A program made the position numbers and the translations under genes. The notes beneath the pieces were generated by a model. It had not been told where the DNA came from and did no database searches. It was given only the letters and a program-made list of their open reading frames with translations. From NCBI GenBank assembly GCA_947631815.1, contig CANRMT010000002.1:1-64000 (forward strand): 64,000 nucleotides of DNA, given 5' to 3'. Each line of letters starts with the position of its first letter. The first letter of the stretch is position 1. Source of the stretch: an uncultured Eisenbergiella sp. (GTDB lineage Bacteria; Bacillota; Clostridia; Lachnospirales; Lachnospiraceae). Of this stretch, positions 52,331 to 61,872 are shown one piece after another.

Positions 52331-52358
52331 TTGACATCGGGACGCAAACGTGTATACT
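52331..52358 (+). promoter_or_regulatory. Promoter for glmS (TTGACA-16-TATACT)
   Basis: TTGACA-tcgggacgcaaacgtg-TATACT. Confidence 0.7.
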
Positions 52359-52471
52359 TTACAGAGAAAAGAAATATTTATTTTTTCAAAGAGATACGAT
52401 CCACGGCATACCCGAAGCCAGGGACTTGACAAAACATGGGTATGAATTATTGAATATCAGGAGGAACAGCT

Positions 52472-54298
52472 ATGTGCGGAATTGCCGGTTATATCGGGCG
52501 CAGTCAGGCCGCGCCCATCATCCTGGACGGACTTTCACGGTTGGAATACAGAGGCTATGATTCCGCCGGTATCGCGGTATACGACGGAGAAAAGATCCAC
52601 ATGCAGAAGGCCAGAGGGCGTCTGCGGGTTCTGGAGGAAATGACGCGGCACGGCGCTGCCCTGCCCGGCTTCTGCGGCATCGGCCATACCCGGTGGGCCA
52701 CCCACGGCAGCCCGTCGGACACCAACGCCCATCCCCATATGAACGAGGAAAACACCATCGCGGTGGTCCATAACGGCATCATCGAGAATTACGCGGCCCT
52801 GAAAAACAGGCTGGAACAGAAGGGGTACAAATTCGCCTCCGAAACGGATACGGAGGTGCTGGCCCATATGCTGACGGAATATTACCGCGGCGATCCGGTG
52901 GAGGCCATCGAGAAGGTCATGCACCGGGTGGAGGGCTCTTACGCGCTGGGCATCATGTTCCTGGACCATCCTCATCACATCTACGCCGCCAGAAAGGACA
53001 GTCCGCTGGTGGTGGGAGAACGGGAGGACGGCAAATTCATCGCCTCCGACGTACCCGCGATCCTGCACTACACCCGCACCGTCTACTACATGGAAAACGA
53101 AGAGATCGTCTGTCTCTCCAATGAGCACACCCGTTTCTTCAACGTGGACGGCGAATCCATTCAGAAGGAACCCGTCACCATCGACTGGGACATCCACGCC
53201 GCAGAAAAGGACGGCTATGAGCACTTCATGCTCAAGGAGATCCACGAGCAGCCCAAGGCCATCCGGGATACCGTCTCGCCCCGCATCCGGGATAACGACA
53301 TCGACCTGGGCGACATCGGACTGAGCGATGAAAGGATCCGGGCTCTGCGCAAAATATCCGTCATCGCCTGCGGCTCCGCCTATCATACCGGCGTCACCGG
53401 GAAATATGTGCTGGAGGATCTGGCCCGCATTCCCGTGGAGGTGGATCTGGCCAGCGAATACCGCTACCGCAATCCCATCTATGAACCGGATTCCCTCACC
53501 GTCGTCGTCAGCCAGTCCGGAGAGACGGCGGATTCCCTGGCCGCGCTGCGGGACGCCAAAGCGCACGGCAGCCATGTGCTGGCCATCGTCAACGTGGTAG
53601 GCAGCTCCATCGCCCGGGAAGCGGACAACGTGCTCTACACCTGGGCCGGACCGGAGATCTCCGTGGCGACCACCAAGGCCTACAGCGCCCAGCTGGCCGT
53701 CTTCTATCTGCTGGCCCTGAAATTCGCGCAGATCCGCGACACCGTGACCCCGGAACGCTTCCGGGCGCTGCTGGACGCCCTGCGCCGCCTGCCCGGACAG
53801 GTGGAAAGCCTGCTGGCCCAGAAAGAGAAGATCCAGTATTTCGCCAACCACTATCTGGCCACCGAGCATATTTTCTTCATGGGGCGCGGCATCGACTATG
53901 CGCTCTGCCTGGAGGCCTCCCTGAAGCTGAAGGAGATCTCCTACATCCACTCCGAGGCCTATGCCGCCGGAGAGCTCAAGCACGGCACCATCTCCCTGAT
54001 GGAAGACGGCACGCTGGTGGTGGCGGTGGCTACCCAGGACGCGCTCTACCCCAAGACCGTGAGCAATATCGTGGAAGTCAAGACCCGCGGCGCCTTCGTC
54101 ATGGCGCTGACCACCTTCAAACACAACGATATGGAGAAATGCGCGGACTATGTGCTGTATGTACCGGAAACGGAAGGCCCCTTCATGGGCTCCCTCTCCA
54201 TCATCCCGCTGCAGCTTTTCGCCTACTACGTCTCCCTGGGACGGGGCCTGGACGTGGATAAGCCCCGCAACCTGGCCAAATCCGTCACTGTAGAATAA
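52472..54298 (+). CDS. glmS: Glutamine-fructose-6-phosphate aminotransferase
   Basis: MCGIAGYIGRSQAAPIILDGLSRLEYRGYDSAGIAV...LGRGLDVDKPRNLAKSVTVE. Confidence 0.97.
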   Translation: MCGIAGYIGRSQAAPIILDGLSRLEYRGYDSAGIAVYDGEKIHMQKARGRLRVLEEMTRHGAALPGFCGIGHTRWATHGSPSDTNAHPHMNEENTIAVVHNGIIENYAALKNRLEQKGYKFASETDTEVLAHMLTEYYRGDPVEAIEKVMHRVEGSYALGIMFLDHPHHIYAARKDSPLVVGEREDGKFIASDVPAILHYTRTVYYMENEEIVCLSNEHTRFFNVDGESIQKEPVTIDWDIHAAEKDGYEHFMLKEIHEQPKAIRDTVSPRIRDNDIDLGDIGLSDERIRALRKISVIACGSAYHTGVTGKYVLEDLARIPVEVDLASEYRYRNPIYEPDSLTVVVSQSGETADSLAALRDAKAHGSHVLAIVNVVGSSIAREADNVLYTWAGPEISVATTKAYSAQLAVFYLLALKFAQIRDTVTPERFRALLDALRRLPGQVESLLAQKEKIQYFANHYLATEHIFFMGRGIDYALCLEASLKLKEISYIHSEAYAAGELKHGTISLMEDGTLVVAVATQDALYPKTVSNIVEVKTRGAFVMALTTFKHNDMEKCADYVLYVPETEGPFMGSLSIIPLQLFAYYVSLGRGLDVDKPRNLAKSVTVE

Positions 54299-54429
54299 AG
54301 CAAAAACCGGAGCGAGTCGGGCTTTTTGTTTGAGCGTATGCGCTTTTTCGATAGTCTGACGGGGAATGAATCGTTCACCGTCACCGGTGAAGGAGATGGC
54401 GAACCGCTCCCATTCTATGTATGCCGTTT

Positions 54430-56043
54430 TCAGATGGAAGCCACCGGCTGTAAGCTGTACACCTGGGTAAACTGTTCTTTCCGTTCGGGGGTCAGGTGGT
54501 GGCTGACCAAAATCAGCGTCAGATCGGGATTCGCCAGCAAACTCTTTTCTACGATATCCGCGTTCTTCTGGTCCAATGCGCTGGTTCCCTCGTCCACAAG
54601 GAGAATAGAGCGGTCATGGATCAGCGCGCGGGCAATGGCCACACGCTGCTTCTGCCCGCCGGAAAGATTGCCGCCTTCTTCGCCCACGATGGTATCCAAA
54701 CCGTCCGGCATGGAGGCCAGATCACCCATGAGGGCGCTGTCCCGCAGGGCCTTCTCCATCTGCCCGTCGGTAAACGTCTCGCCCAAAGTGATGTTGTCCC
54801 GGATGGTGGAATTGAACAGGAACACGTTCTGCTCGATGTAGCTCATCTGCTGCTGAAGCTGTTCCGGGGTGAAGTCCCTGGCGTTCTTATCGTCAAATCG
54901 GATAGTCCCGGCATAATCCGGCAGCCAGCCCAGCAGGAGCTTCAAAAGCGTAGATTTTCCGCACCCGGAGGGGCCGGTGAGGGCGTACTTGCCGCCCCTT
55001 TGGAACTGCAGGGACAGGTCTTGAAGAACGGGCTTCTCGCCATACCCAAACTTAAGATTTTCCACAGTAATGGTGCTTTTCACCGGGTCAATGCCCGCCT
55101 TGGGCTGGTAATCGCTCCCATTGCTATGAACGGCAATATGGTCAAAATACGCTTTGGAGGATGCCAGCGCCAGACGCAGCGCCGCGATCTCTTTGATGCC
55201 GCTGCTGACGTAACTGCAAAGATTGCCTGTGCCGGTGAGCGCGGCCTGGATGATGATCCCCTGGAGAGACAGCATGGCTACCAGGATGGTGGTGCCAATA
55301 CTCAGCAGGGTCTGGACATTCCCGATGACACCGGCAGAAACTGCCCGCTGGATATATGCCTGCCGGTACTTTGGTTCCTCGATCTGATCGCTGGCCTGCT
55401 CAATGCCTCGGAGGAAACGGTCTTTTCTGCCGAAGAAGCACAGTACATCAAACCCGCCCAGCAGTTCCTTCAGCTTTCCAGTGGCCGCAGCCTGCTCCTG
55501 GGCACAGACCTCCCCCAAACGCTCCATCCTCTTTTGAAACAGCTGCGGAACAGCCAGCAGGATCAATCCCGACAATACAGAGGCCAACAGCAGGGACCAG
55601 TGGAGGGCGGCCAGCGCCGCCAAGCTGGTAATCACCCGGGTCACATAGGCAGTAAAGCCGAAAAATGAGTTCCATGCGGAGGATTCGATGCGCTCTACCC
55701 CGGTGGTGAGCCAGGACAGGTATTCTCCGCTCTCCTGGGCGTGGTAGTCCTGATGCGTTTTGCGCAGCAGCGTGGCGGCCATATCCTGCCTGACCTGGTT
55801 GTTCATGACCAGGATCGCGTGGGATGCAGATTTCTCACATAAGATTTCCAGCACAGAGATTGTCAGCCATATTCCGGTGTTAAGGGTTACGATCAGAAGA
55901 AACCGGTGCGTGTCCCAGTCAATGATCGCCTGAAACAGCTGAATCTGTACCAAGGACTGCCAGGAGATCAGACCATACATTACGAGCTGAAGCAGAAGAA
56001 CAACAAGGTTTTGCTTCCAGAATTTTTTCAAATAATATGTCAT
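54430..56043 (-). CDS. ABC transporter, fused TM and ATPase (exporter type)
   Basis: ABC exporter TM domain; GPSGCGKSTLLKLLLGWLPDYAG, GGNLSGGQKQRVAIARALIHDRSILLVDEGTSALD. Confidence 0.92.
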   Translation of the reverse strand: MTYYLKKFWKQNLVVLLLQLVMYGLISWQSLVQIQLFQAIIDWDTHRFLLIVTLNTGIWLTISVLEILCEKSASHAILVMNNQVRQDMAATLLRKTHQDYHAQESGEYLSWLTTGVERIESSAWNSFFGFTAYVTRVITSLAALAALHWSLLLASVLSGLILLAVPQLFQKRMERLGEVCAQEQAAATGKLKELLGGFDVLCFFGRKDRFLRGIEQASDQIEEPKYRQAYIQRAVSAGVIGNVQTLLSIGTTILVAMLSLQGIIIQAALTGTGNLCSYVSSGIKEIAALRLALASSKAYFDHIAVHSNGSDYQPKAGIDPVKSTITVENLKFGYGEKPVLQDLSLQFQRGGKYALTGPSGCGKSTLLKLLLGWLPDYAGTIRFDDKNARDFTPEQLQQQMSYIEQNVFLFNSTIRDNITLGETFTDGQMEKALRDSALMGDLASMPDGLDTIVGEEGGNLSGGQKQRVAIARALIHDRSILLVDEGTSALDQKNADIVEKSLLANPDLTLILVSHHLTPERKEQFTQVYSLQPVASI

Positions 56044-56044
56044 A

Positions 56045-56953
56045 TCAATTTTCCTCTTTTTCCTTCCATTTTTCTCCCCGCAGCACAGGGGCCGTCCGTC
56101 CGGCCGAAGTGATAGGAGGGACGCCGCCCGTGGTCAGCCAGCGGGCGAAGTAAAGGAGCGGTACGATCGCGTCATACCCCCATATGCGGAAAGAGTGACA
56201 TACCCCGTCCTCCGTCTCCAGCATTGCCGGTTTCAGCATACCAAGGTCTGTCAGCGCCGCGATCAGGTTTTCTGCCTCTTGAACTTCGATGCCCAGAGCC
56301 TTTGCTATCGCCCCGGGTGTATAGTGGCGGCAGTCGCGGGCAGGCTTGCTGTGCAGATACTCCAGAAGTTCAAGGCAATGGGGCATGGCCAGCACCTGAA
56401 ACAGCTTCCGACACAGGTTGTTTTTCGCCATGAACGGTTCATAGCCAGCCTCCGGCTCCGGCCAGATGGAGACGAAGGACATATCATCGGCGTTGACCCC
56501 AAACACGAAACCGTCCTCCTTGAAAATAGATGTCCGCCGCAGGATGGGATATGATTTTCCGTCTACCTCATCGATCCATTCACAGCGGCTTTCACGGTTA
56601 AATTCCGGGGCTGTTTTGTAGTCCCCGCCTTTCGGCAGGACAAGCGGCCCCATGGCCGACCACACCAGCCGACACAATTCGTTCAGCCGCTGCCCTTGGG
56701 GGACTGTAACGATCCATCGCCGCACCGCGTCCTCCACGTTGATCTGTTCTCCGCCATCCAAACCAAAAAGATTGTCGATGGTCACGCCCAGCTGGCGGGA
56801 CAGGACCGGCAGCAGCTCCACATCCGGCGCACCGCCTTTTTCCCACTTGCCTACGGCCTGGGAGGATACGCCTACCATCCTGCCCAGCTGCTCTTGGGTA
56901 AGGCCTCTCTCCTTTCGCAGAGCGGCAATGCGTTCACTTAATATACTCGACAT
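56045..56953 (-). CDS. XRE-family regulator with C-terminal winged-helix-like region
   Basis: LSERIAALRKERGLTQEQLGRMVGVSSQAVGKWEKGGAPDVELLPVLSRQLGVTIDNLFG; C-terminus CLELLEYLHSKPARDCRHYTPGAIAKALGIEVQEAENLIAALTDLGMLK. Confidence 0.88.
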   Translation of the reverse strand: MSSILSERIAALRKERGLTQEQLGRMVGVSSQAVGKWEKGGAPDVELLPVLSRQLGVTIDNLFGLDGGEQINVEDAVRRWIVTVPQGQRLNELCRLVWSAMGPLVLPKGGDYKTAPEFNRESRCEWIDEVDGKSYPILRRTSIFKEDGFVFGVNADDMSFVSIWPEPEAGYEPFMAKNNLCRKLFQVLAMPHCLELLEYLHSKPARDCRHYTPGAIAKALGIEVQEAENLIAALTDLGMLKPAMLETEDGVCHSFRIWGYDAIVPLLYFARWLTTGGVPPITSAGRTAPVLRGEKWKEKEEN

Positions 56954-57329
56954 TCAGAACACCGTCCTTTCGCTTTCTGGTTGTATTATAGCAAAAGAGT
57001 CGGTTGGATTCAACGGAGGCGCTTTTTCACAAAATCAACCGTGGGTTTCAAAGCGAAACCGCCGGGGCATCCCAATGCCATACTTGACAATCAACAGCAA
57101 ATGGTATCTTTCACACATTCGGACATTCCTCCGATATGCGTATCAGTCCGGTCATACCGGCAGGGATTACAGCGTTTAAAAATTTCCTCGGATAATTGAA
57201 AATCCCGGATAATGCGCCCTTCGGGAGCAGCGGGGGAAATTATAAAATTCACATTATCCCGCTATACTTTTTCTGACGGAAAGAGTAAAATGTTCTCAGC
57301 GAAAAATCGTTATTTAGCGGAGGTAAGAC

Positions 57330-57524
57330 ATGAACAAAGTTTGGCAGTATTTTTTGCTGGGTATTGTAGTGGCTATTGTTGGATTGTTTGTAGCTAATTT
57401 TATAGCGAGCATTCTCAATATGATTATGAATTACGAAACTGCATATGTTATAAGCATTTGCATGTATCTTAGTGTTGTCGTTGTGACTTGCACTGGAATC
57501 ATTATCGCTAAACTTAATAAATAG
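57330..57524 (+). CDS. Small two-TM membrane protein (64 aa)
   Basis: GCGGAGGTAAGACATG gives a strong RBS; MNKVWQYFLLGIVVAIVGLFVANFIASILNMIMNYETAYVISICMYLSVVVVTCTGIIIAKLNK. Confidence 0.6.
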   Translation: MNKVWQYFLLGIVVAIVGLFVANFIASILNMIMNYETAYVISICMYLSVVVVTCTGIIIAKLNK

Positions 57525-57738
57525 AATCGCACATTCCGAGGAAATACATGATAAGCAAAGCGACTGATAGATTCCTGCTTGCAGAGCTATAAGAAGGGAC
57601 ATGACCGCCCATCAGCGTATCATGCCCCTGTTTGTTTTGCAATTTTACTGTTTTACGACCATCCAGCAAACGCCGGTTCTTTGCTTTACCCTGTGAATTG
57701 AGAACCCCTTTTCCTGCGGTATCCTCCATCCCGCCGAT

Positions 57739-58329
57739 TCACAGCACCTCTCTGCAGAAATAGCAGGTATAGTCCTCCGGCTTCCGGTACTCGGAGATCA
57801 GGTTTTCCGCCGCGCAGTATCGGCAGCGGACCACGCGGGTGCCCTTCGGCACCTCTTCCCATTCCAGATGGCGCATTCCCGTCATCCGGCCTCCGGTCTC
57901 CTGATGCAGACGTCTCTCCTCCTGACTATTCTCCCGGGCATGATCCTTCGCGTCCTCCAGCGCCTTCTGGCGCAGATACTCCGTGGTGGACATATCCGCC
58001 CCGCTCCCGGCGTCCGCATCGGCTCCGGCGGACCTGCGGGCCGTCCCCGTGCTGCCCTTCGCGGCAGCGGACGTCCGGTTTCCGGCGCCGCCCGACCTGC
58101 CCGCACCGTACGACCGATTCCCGGCGGAAAATGACCGGTTCCCGGAACCGCCTGTTCCGGCTCCCGCGCCGGTATGGGACCGGCGTCCCTCTCCGGCATA
58201 CTGCTCCGTCCGGCCGCCGGTCTCCTGCCGGGATGCGGAGGGCTTATGCGCCCCGTCCCTTTTCTTTTTTGAAATGATATTGCTCACGACAAAAAATATA
58301 ACGATCAGATAGATCAGTGTGCCCAGCAT
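57739..58329 (-). CDS. Membrane-anchored low-complexity protein with C-terminal zinc ribbon
   Basis: N-terminal TM, Gly/Ser/Arg/Ala-rich middle, VVRCRYCAAENLISEYRKPEDYTCYFCREVL. Confidence 0.7.
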   Translation of the reverse strand: MLGTLIYLIVIFFVVSNIISKKKRDGAHKPSASRQETGGRTEQYAGEGRRSHTGAGAGTGGSGNRSFSAGNRSYGAGRSGGAGNRTSAAAKGSTGTARRSAGADADAGSGADMSTTEYLRQKALEDAKDHARENSQEERRLHQETGGRMTGMRHLEWEEVPKGTRVVRCRYCAAENLISEYRKPEDYTCYFCREVL

Positions 58330-58359
58330 GGCGTTCCCTCTCTTTCGCGGCGTTTCCGT

Positions 58360-59289
58360 TCATTCCGCCGCCTCCTCCTCCAGCGTTTCCTCCGTTTCCC
58401 CGGTGGGCTCGGTCTCCTCCGTCTCAGGGGTTTCAGGGATGTTCTTCTCATCCCGTTCGAACGTGATATTTCCGCTCTCCTCCGTATAATTCTCCAGCTT
58501 CAGCACGCCGCTCTCGCCCTCCAGGCGGGGCAGGATATACGGAAGCCGCATGACCTTCTCCTCATAATCGCTGCTGCCCAGGCGCACGCGGACATCTCCG
58601 AAATACAGCGTGACGGAATCGTCCTCGTTGAAATAGATCTTGTCCGCCGTGATCTCGTATTTGGACAGCATCTGCGTAATGGACAGGATCTGCTGGAAAA
58701 TGGACGCATCCTCCACCGGCAGCGGCTCATAGAGCACCACATGGTCGAATTTCACGCCCGTCACCTGGGGGATCCCCATGGTCCTCGTCTCCGAGGATTC
58801 CACCACCACGCCGTCCCGGTCAAAATACATGAACCTGCCCATGTACTCCACATACCCGGCCACCGTTTTTTCATAGACGATGATCCGGATGGAATCCGGG
58901 GAGACCACATTGACGCTCATGGTCTGGATGAACGGAATGTCCTCGATCCTTCGGTTCCTGTATTTCAGCGTGAGGTAGAGGGAATTGTAGGACAGCCTGT
59001 CCGTCAGCACCATATCGATGATCTCTTCCCTGGTATAATGCAGATTGCCCTCCACCGAAATGTTTTTCACCTGAAAACGGTTTGCCGCGAAAAGCAGACC
59101 GCCCGCCGCCAGACAGAGAAACGCCGCCAGGACGGCCAGGGCTGTCCTTCCTGACCTGGAAATGCGCGGGCCCCCAGCCGGGAGCTCTCCCTCCCTGCCG
59201 GACGCCCGCCGTCCTCCGTTCCCTTTTCGGCCGCCCGTCTTTTTGCCTTTCCCGCCGGGCATCAGTTTAAAGTTCCGTTTTGTCGTCAA
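58360..59289 (-). CDS. ftsQ: FtsQ/DivIB-type cell division protein
   Basis: TM followed by POTRA FQVKNISVEGNLHYTREEIIDMVLTDRLSYNSLYLTL; acidic tail; dcw context. Confidence 0.88.
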   Translation of the reverse strand: MTTKRNFKLMPGGKGKKTGGRKGNGGRRASGREGELPAGGPRISRSGRTALAVLAAFLCLAAGGLLFAANRFQVKNISVEGNLHYTREEIIDMVLTDRLSYNSLYLTLKYRNRRIEDIPFIQTMSVNVVSPDSIRIIVYEKTVAGYVEYMGRFMYFDRDGVVVESSETRTMGIPQVTGVKFDHVVLYEPLPVEDASIFQQILSITQMLSKYEITADKIYFNEDDSVTLYFGDVRVRLGSSDYEEKVMRLPYILPRLEGESGVLKLENYTEESGNITFERDEKNIPETPETEETEPTGETEETLEEEAAE

Positions 59290-60526
59290 TGTCCGCTCCT
59301 AAGCACCTGAAATCCCGCACGATATCCTCATATCCGCGGTCGATATACTGCCGTCCGTACACGCGCGTGGTCCCCTCCGCGCAAATGCCCGCCAGGACCA
59401 GGGCCGCTCCGCCCCTCAGCTCCCGGGCCGTCACGTCCTGCCCGAGCAGTCTGCATCCGCCCTCCATGCGGGCACAGCAGCCGTCCACCGCGATGGACGC
59501 GCCCATGCGGTTCAGCTCCGATGCCACCGCAAACCGTCCGTTGAAGATCCGTTCGGCCACACAGCTCTGCCCCTGCGCCTGACACAGCGCCGCCAGCAGG
59601 GGAGACTGCAGATCCGTGGGAAAAGCGGGATAGACGCCGGTTTCCACGAAGCCCGGCGCGCACAGCCTTCCCGTGCGCTCCACATAAAGCCCTTCCCCGG
59701 TCTTCACGAGCCTTGCGCCCATCTTCCCGGCCAGCGCCGTCACGCTCTCCAGCTGTCCGGCAGGGGCGTTCCGCAGAAAAGCACGGCCTCCCGCCGCCAG
59801 CACGCCGATCAGACAGGTCCCCGCCACAATGCGGTCCGGCTCCACGCGGTATTCGCTCTCCCGCAGGGCGTTCACGCCGGACACGCGGATATGTCCCCTT
59901 TCCGGCAGGACGATCCGTGCGCCCGCTCCGTTCAGAAATGCACAGAGCGCCAGGATCTCCGGTTCCATCGCACAGCCGCAGATGTCCGTGCGGCCCTTCG
60001 CCAGCGCCGCGGCCAGGATCACGTTTTCCGTCGCGCCCACGCTGGGAAACGGCAGGACGATCCGCCCGCCGCGCAGTCCCTGCGCCCGCGCGGTCATCAG
60101 CCGTCCCTCTTCTTCAAATACAGCGCCCATCTGCTCGAGGGCGCGGACATGCCAGTCAATGGGCCGGTCCCCGATCACACAGCCTCCCGGCGTGTGCAGA
60201 CAGACCTCCCCGCATCTTCCCAGCATGGCCCCGGCCAGGATCACCGAGGAACGCATCTTCGTCACGAACTCCTCCGGCAGACGGCAGGACGTGATATGGG
60301 AAGCGTCGATGCGCAGCGCATCCCTGTCCCACTCGGTCTTTGCGCCCACACTCTGCAGGAGGCTGCACATACAGAACACATCGGAGATCGCGGGGCAGTT
60401 TTTCAGCACCGTGACGCCCCGCACCAGCAGACACGCCGCCATGATGGGCAGCGCCGCGTTTTTGGAACCCTGAATGGCAACCTCCCCGTGCAGAGAGGTG
60501 CCGCCTTTGATCTGAATATATCTCAA
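59267..60526 (-). CDS. murA: UDP-N-acetylglucosamine 1-carboxyvinyltransferase
   Basis: GGTSLHGEVAIQGSKNAALPIMAACLL, MRSSVILAGAMLGRCGEVCLHTPGGCVIGDRPIDWHVRALEQMGA. Confidence 0.95.
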   Translation of the reverse strand: MRYIQIKGGTSLHGEVAIQGSKNAALPIMAACLLVRGVTVLKNCPAISDVFCMCSLLQSVGAKTEWDRDALRIDASHITSCRLPEEFVTKMRSSVILAGAMLGRCGEVCLHTPGGCVIGDRPIDWHVRALEQMGAVFEEEGRLMTARAQGLRGGRIVLPFPSVGATENVILAAALAKGRTDICGCAMEPEILALCAFLNGAGARIVLPERGHIRVSGVNALRESEYRVEPDRIVAGTCLIGVLAAGGRAFLRNAPAGQLESVTALAGKMGARLVKTGEGLYVERTGRLCAPGFVETGVYPAFPTDLQSPLLAALCQAQGQSCVAERIFNGRFAVASELNRMGASIAVDGCCARMEGGCRLLGQDVTARELRGGAALVLAGICAEGTTRVYGRQYIDRGYEDIVRDFRCLGADIDDKTEL

Positions 60527-60713
60527 TTATCCACCATCCACACAAAAAAGCAAGACTTATTGTATTTTATGTAGAAAAGCGGATCCGTTGCCTGTCCACC
60601 CGAAAAACAGACAGTTTCCGACACTGCCGCAGGCGCCCGGGACAGGCAGATGCCCCGCAGCTGGACACCGGCCTTCTCAGCCCCCGGCCGTCTGCGCGCT
60701 CCCCTGCTCCGTC

Positions 60714-61868
60714 TCAGGCGTCCTTCAGCCGGATGCCCCTGGCGACGCTCATCACCAGCCCCATCTCGATGAGCAGGAACAGCACCGAGGTGCCGCCGTA
60801 GCTGATGAAGGGAAGGGAGATCCCCGTATTCGGGATCGTATTCGTCACCACCGCGATATTTAAGATCACCTGGATCGCGATATGTCCCATGACGCCCACC
60901 ACGATGAGCGCACCGAACAGATCGGGCGCGTTGTTGGCGATCACCATGAACCGCCAGATCAGCAGAATAAAGATCATGATCACCGCGATGGCGCCGAACA
61001 GGCCCAGCTCCTCGCAGATGATGGAAAAGATCATATCGTTCTGCTGCTCCGGCAGGAATCCCAGCTTCTGCATGCTGTTCCCCAGCCCCTTGCCGAACAG
61101 GCCGCCGGAACCGATGGCATAGAGCCCCTGCAGGACCTGAAAGCCCTTCCCGGACGCGTACGCCTCCGGGTCCAGCCAGGCCATGATGCGGGCGCTCCGG
61201 AAGTCGGTGTCCTCCGTCATGGACGATTGGGAAATGAGATAGACCACGCCCGCCGCCGCCGCCAGGCCCGCGCCCACGATCAGCACGAACTTCTTATAAT
61301 CCGGGCTGGCCACGAACAGCATCAAAAACGCGATGCCGCCGATGATGATGGCGGAGCTCAGGTTATCCGTCACCTGCCAGACCAGCAGGCAGACCACGCC
61401 CGCCGAGCCCATGATCAGGAAAAAGGCCTTCGCCGTTTTGATCCCCCGGCCGATCTTGCAGATCAGCGCCGCCAGGAACAGGATCATGCCCAGCTTCGCG
61501 ATCTCCGCAGGCTGTACGGAAATGCCGATCTTCAGCCACCGCCTGGCGCCGTTGGCCTCGTATCCCAGGGGCGTGAGCACCAGCAGGATCAGCACGATGG
61601 ACACCAGATAGGCCAGTGTCGCGAACTTCTCCCAGAAATGGTAGGGGATCCAGGATACCACGATCATGGCCACGATGCCGATGGCGGCCGCGCCGCCCTG
61701 GTGGATCAGGTAATACGCCTCATTGTCCATCTGGTCCGCCGCGTCGTAGGCGCTGGCGGAATAGATCATGATCAGGCCGAACACCACCAGAAAAAGGATG
61801 ATGAACAGCAGACTGTAATCAAAATAATGCTCTTCTTTTTTTCGAAACCGATTCCGGACGCCGGCCAT
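60714..61868 (-). CDS. ftsW: FtsW/SpoVE-family SEDS glycosyltransferase
   Basis: FGLIMIYSASAY, YEANGARRWLKIG, FLPEQQNDMIFSIICEELGLFG, GISLPFISYGGTSV. Confidence 0.94.
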   Translation of the reverse strand: MAGVRNRFRKKEEHYFDYSLLFIILFLVVFGLIMIYSASAYDAADQMDNEAYYLIHQGGAAAIGIVAMIVVSWIPYHFWEKFATLAYLVSIVLILLVLTPLGYEANGARRWLKIGISVQPAEIAKLGMILFLAALICKIGRGIKTAKAFFLIMGSAGVVCLLVWQVTDNLSSAIIIGGIAFLMLFVASPDYKKFVLIVGAGLAAAAGVVYLISQSSMTEDTDFRSARIMAWLDPEAYASGKGFQVLQGLYAIGSGGLFGKGLGNSMQKLGFLPEQQNDMIFSIICEELGLFGAIAVIMIFILLIWRFMVIANNAPDLFGALIVVGVMGHIAIQVILNIAVVTNTIPNTGISLPFISYGGTSVLFLLIEMGLVMSVARGIRLKDA

Positions 61869-61872
61869 ACGC

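Noticed and set aside
60527-60713. Missing murG between ftsW and murA as a notable loss
   Set aside because: The gap is too short for murG, but the gene is often elsewhere; nothing can be concluded from one window.
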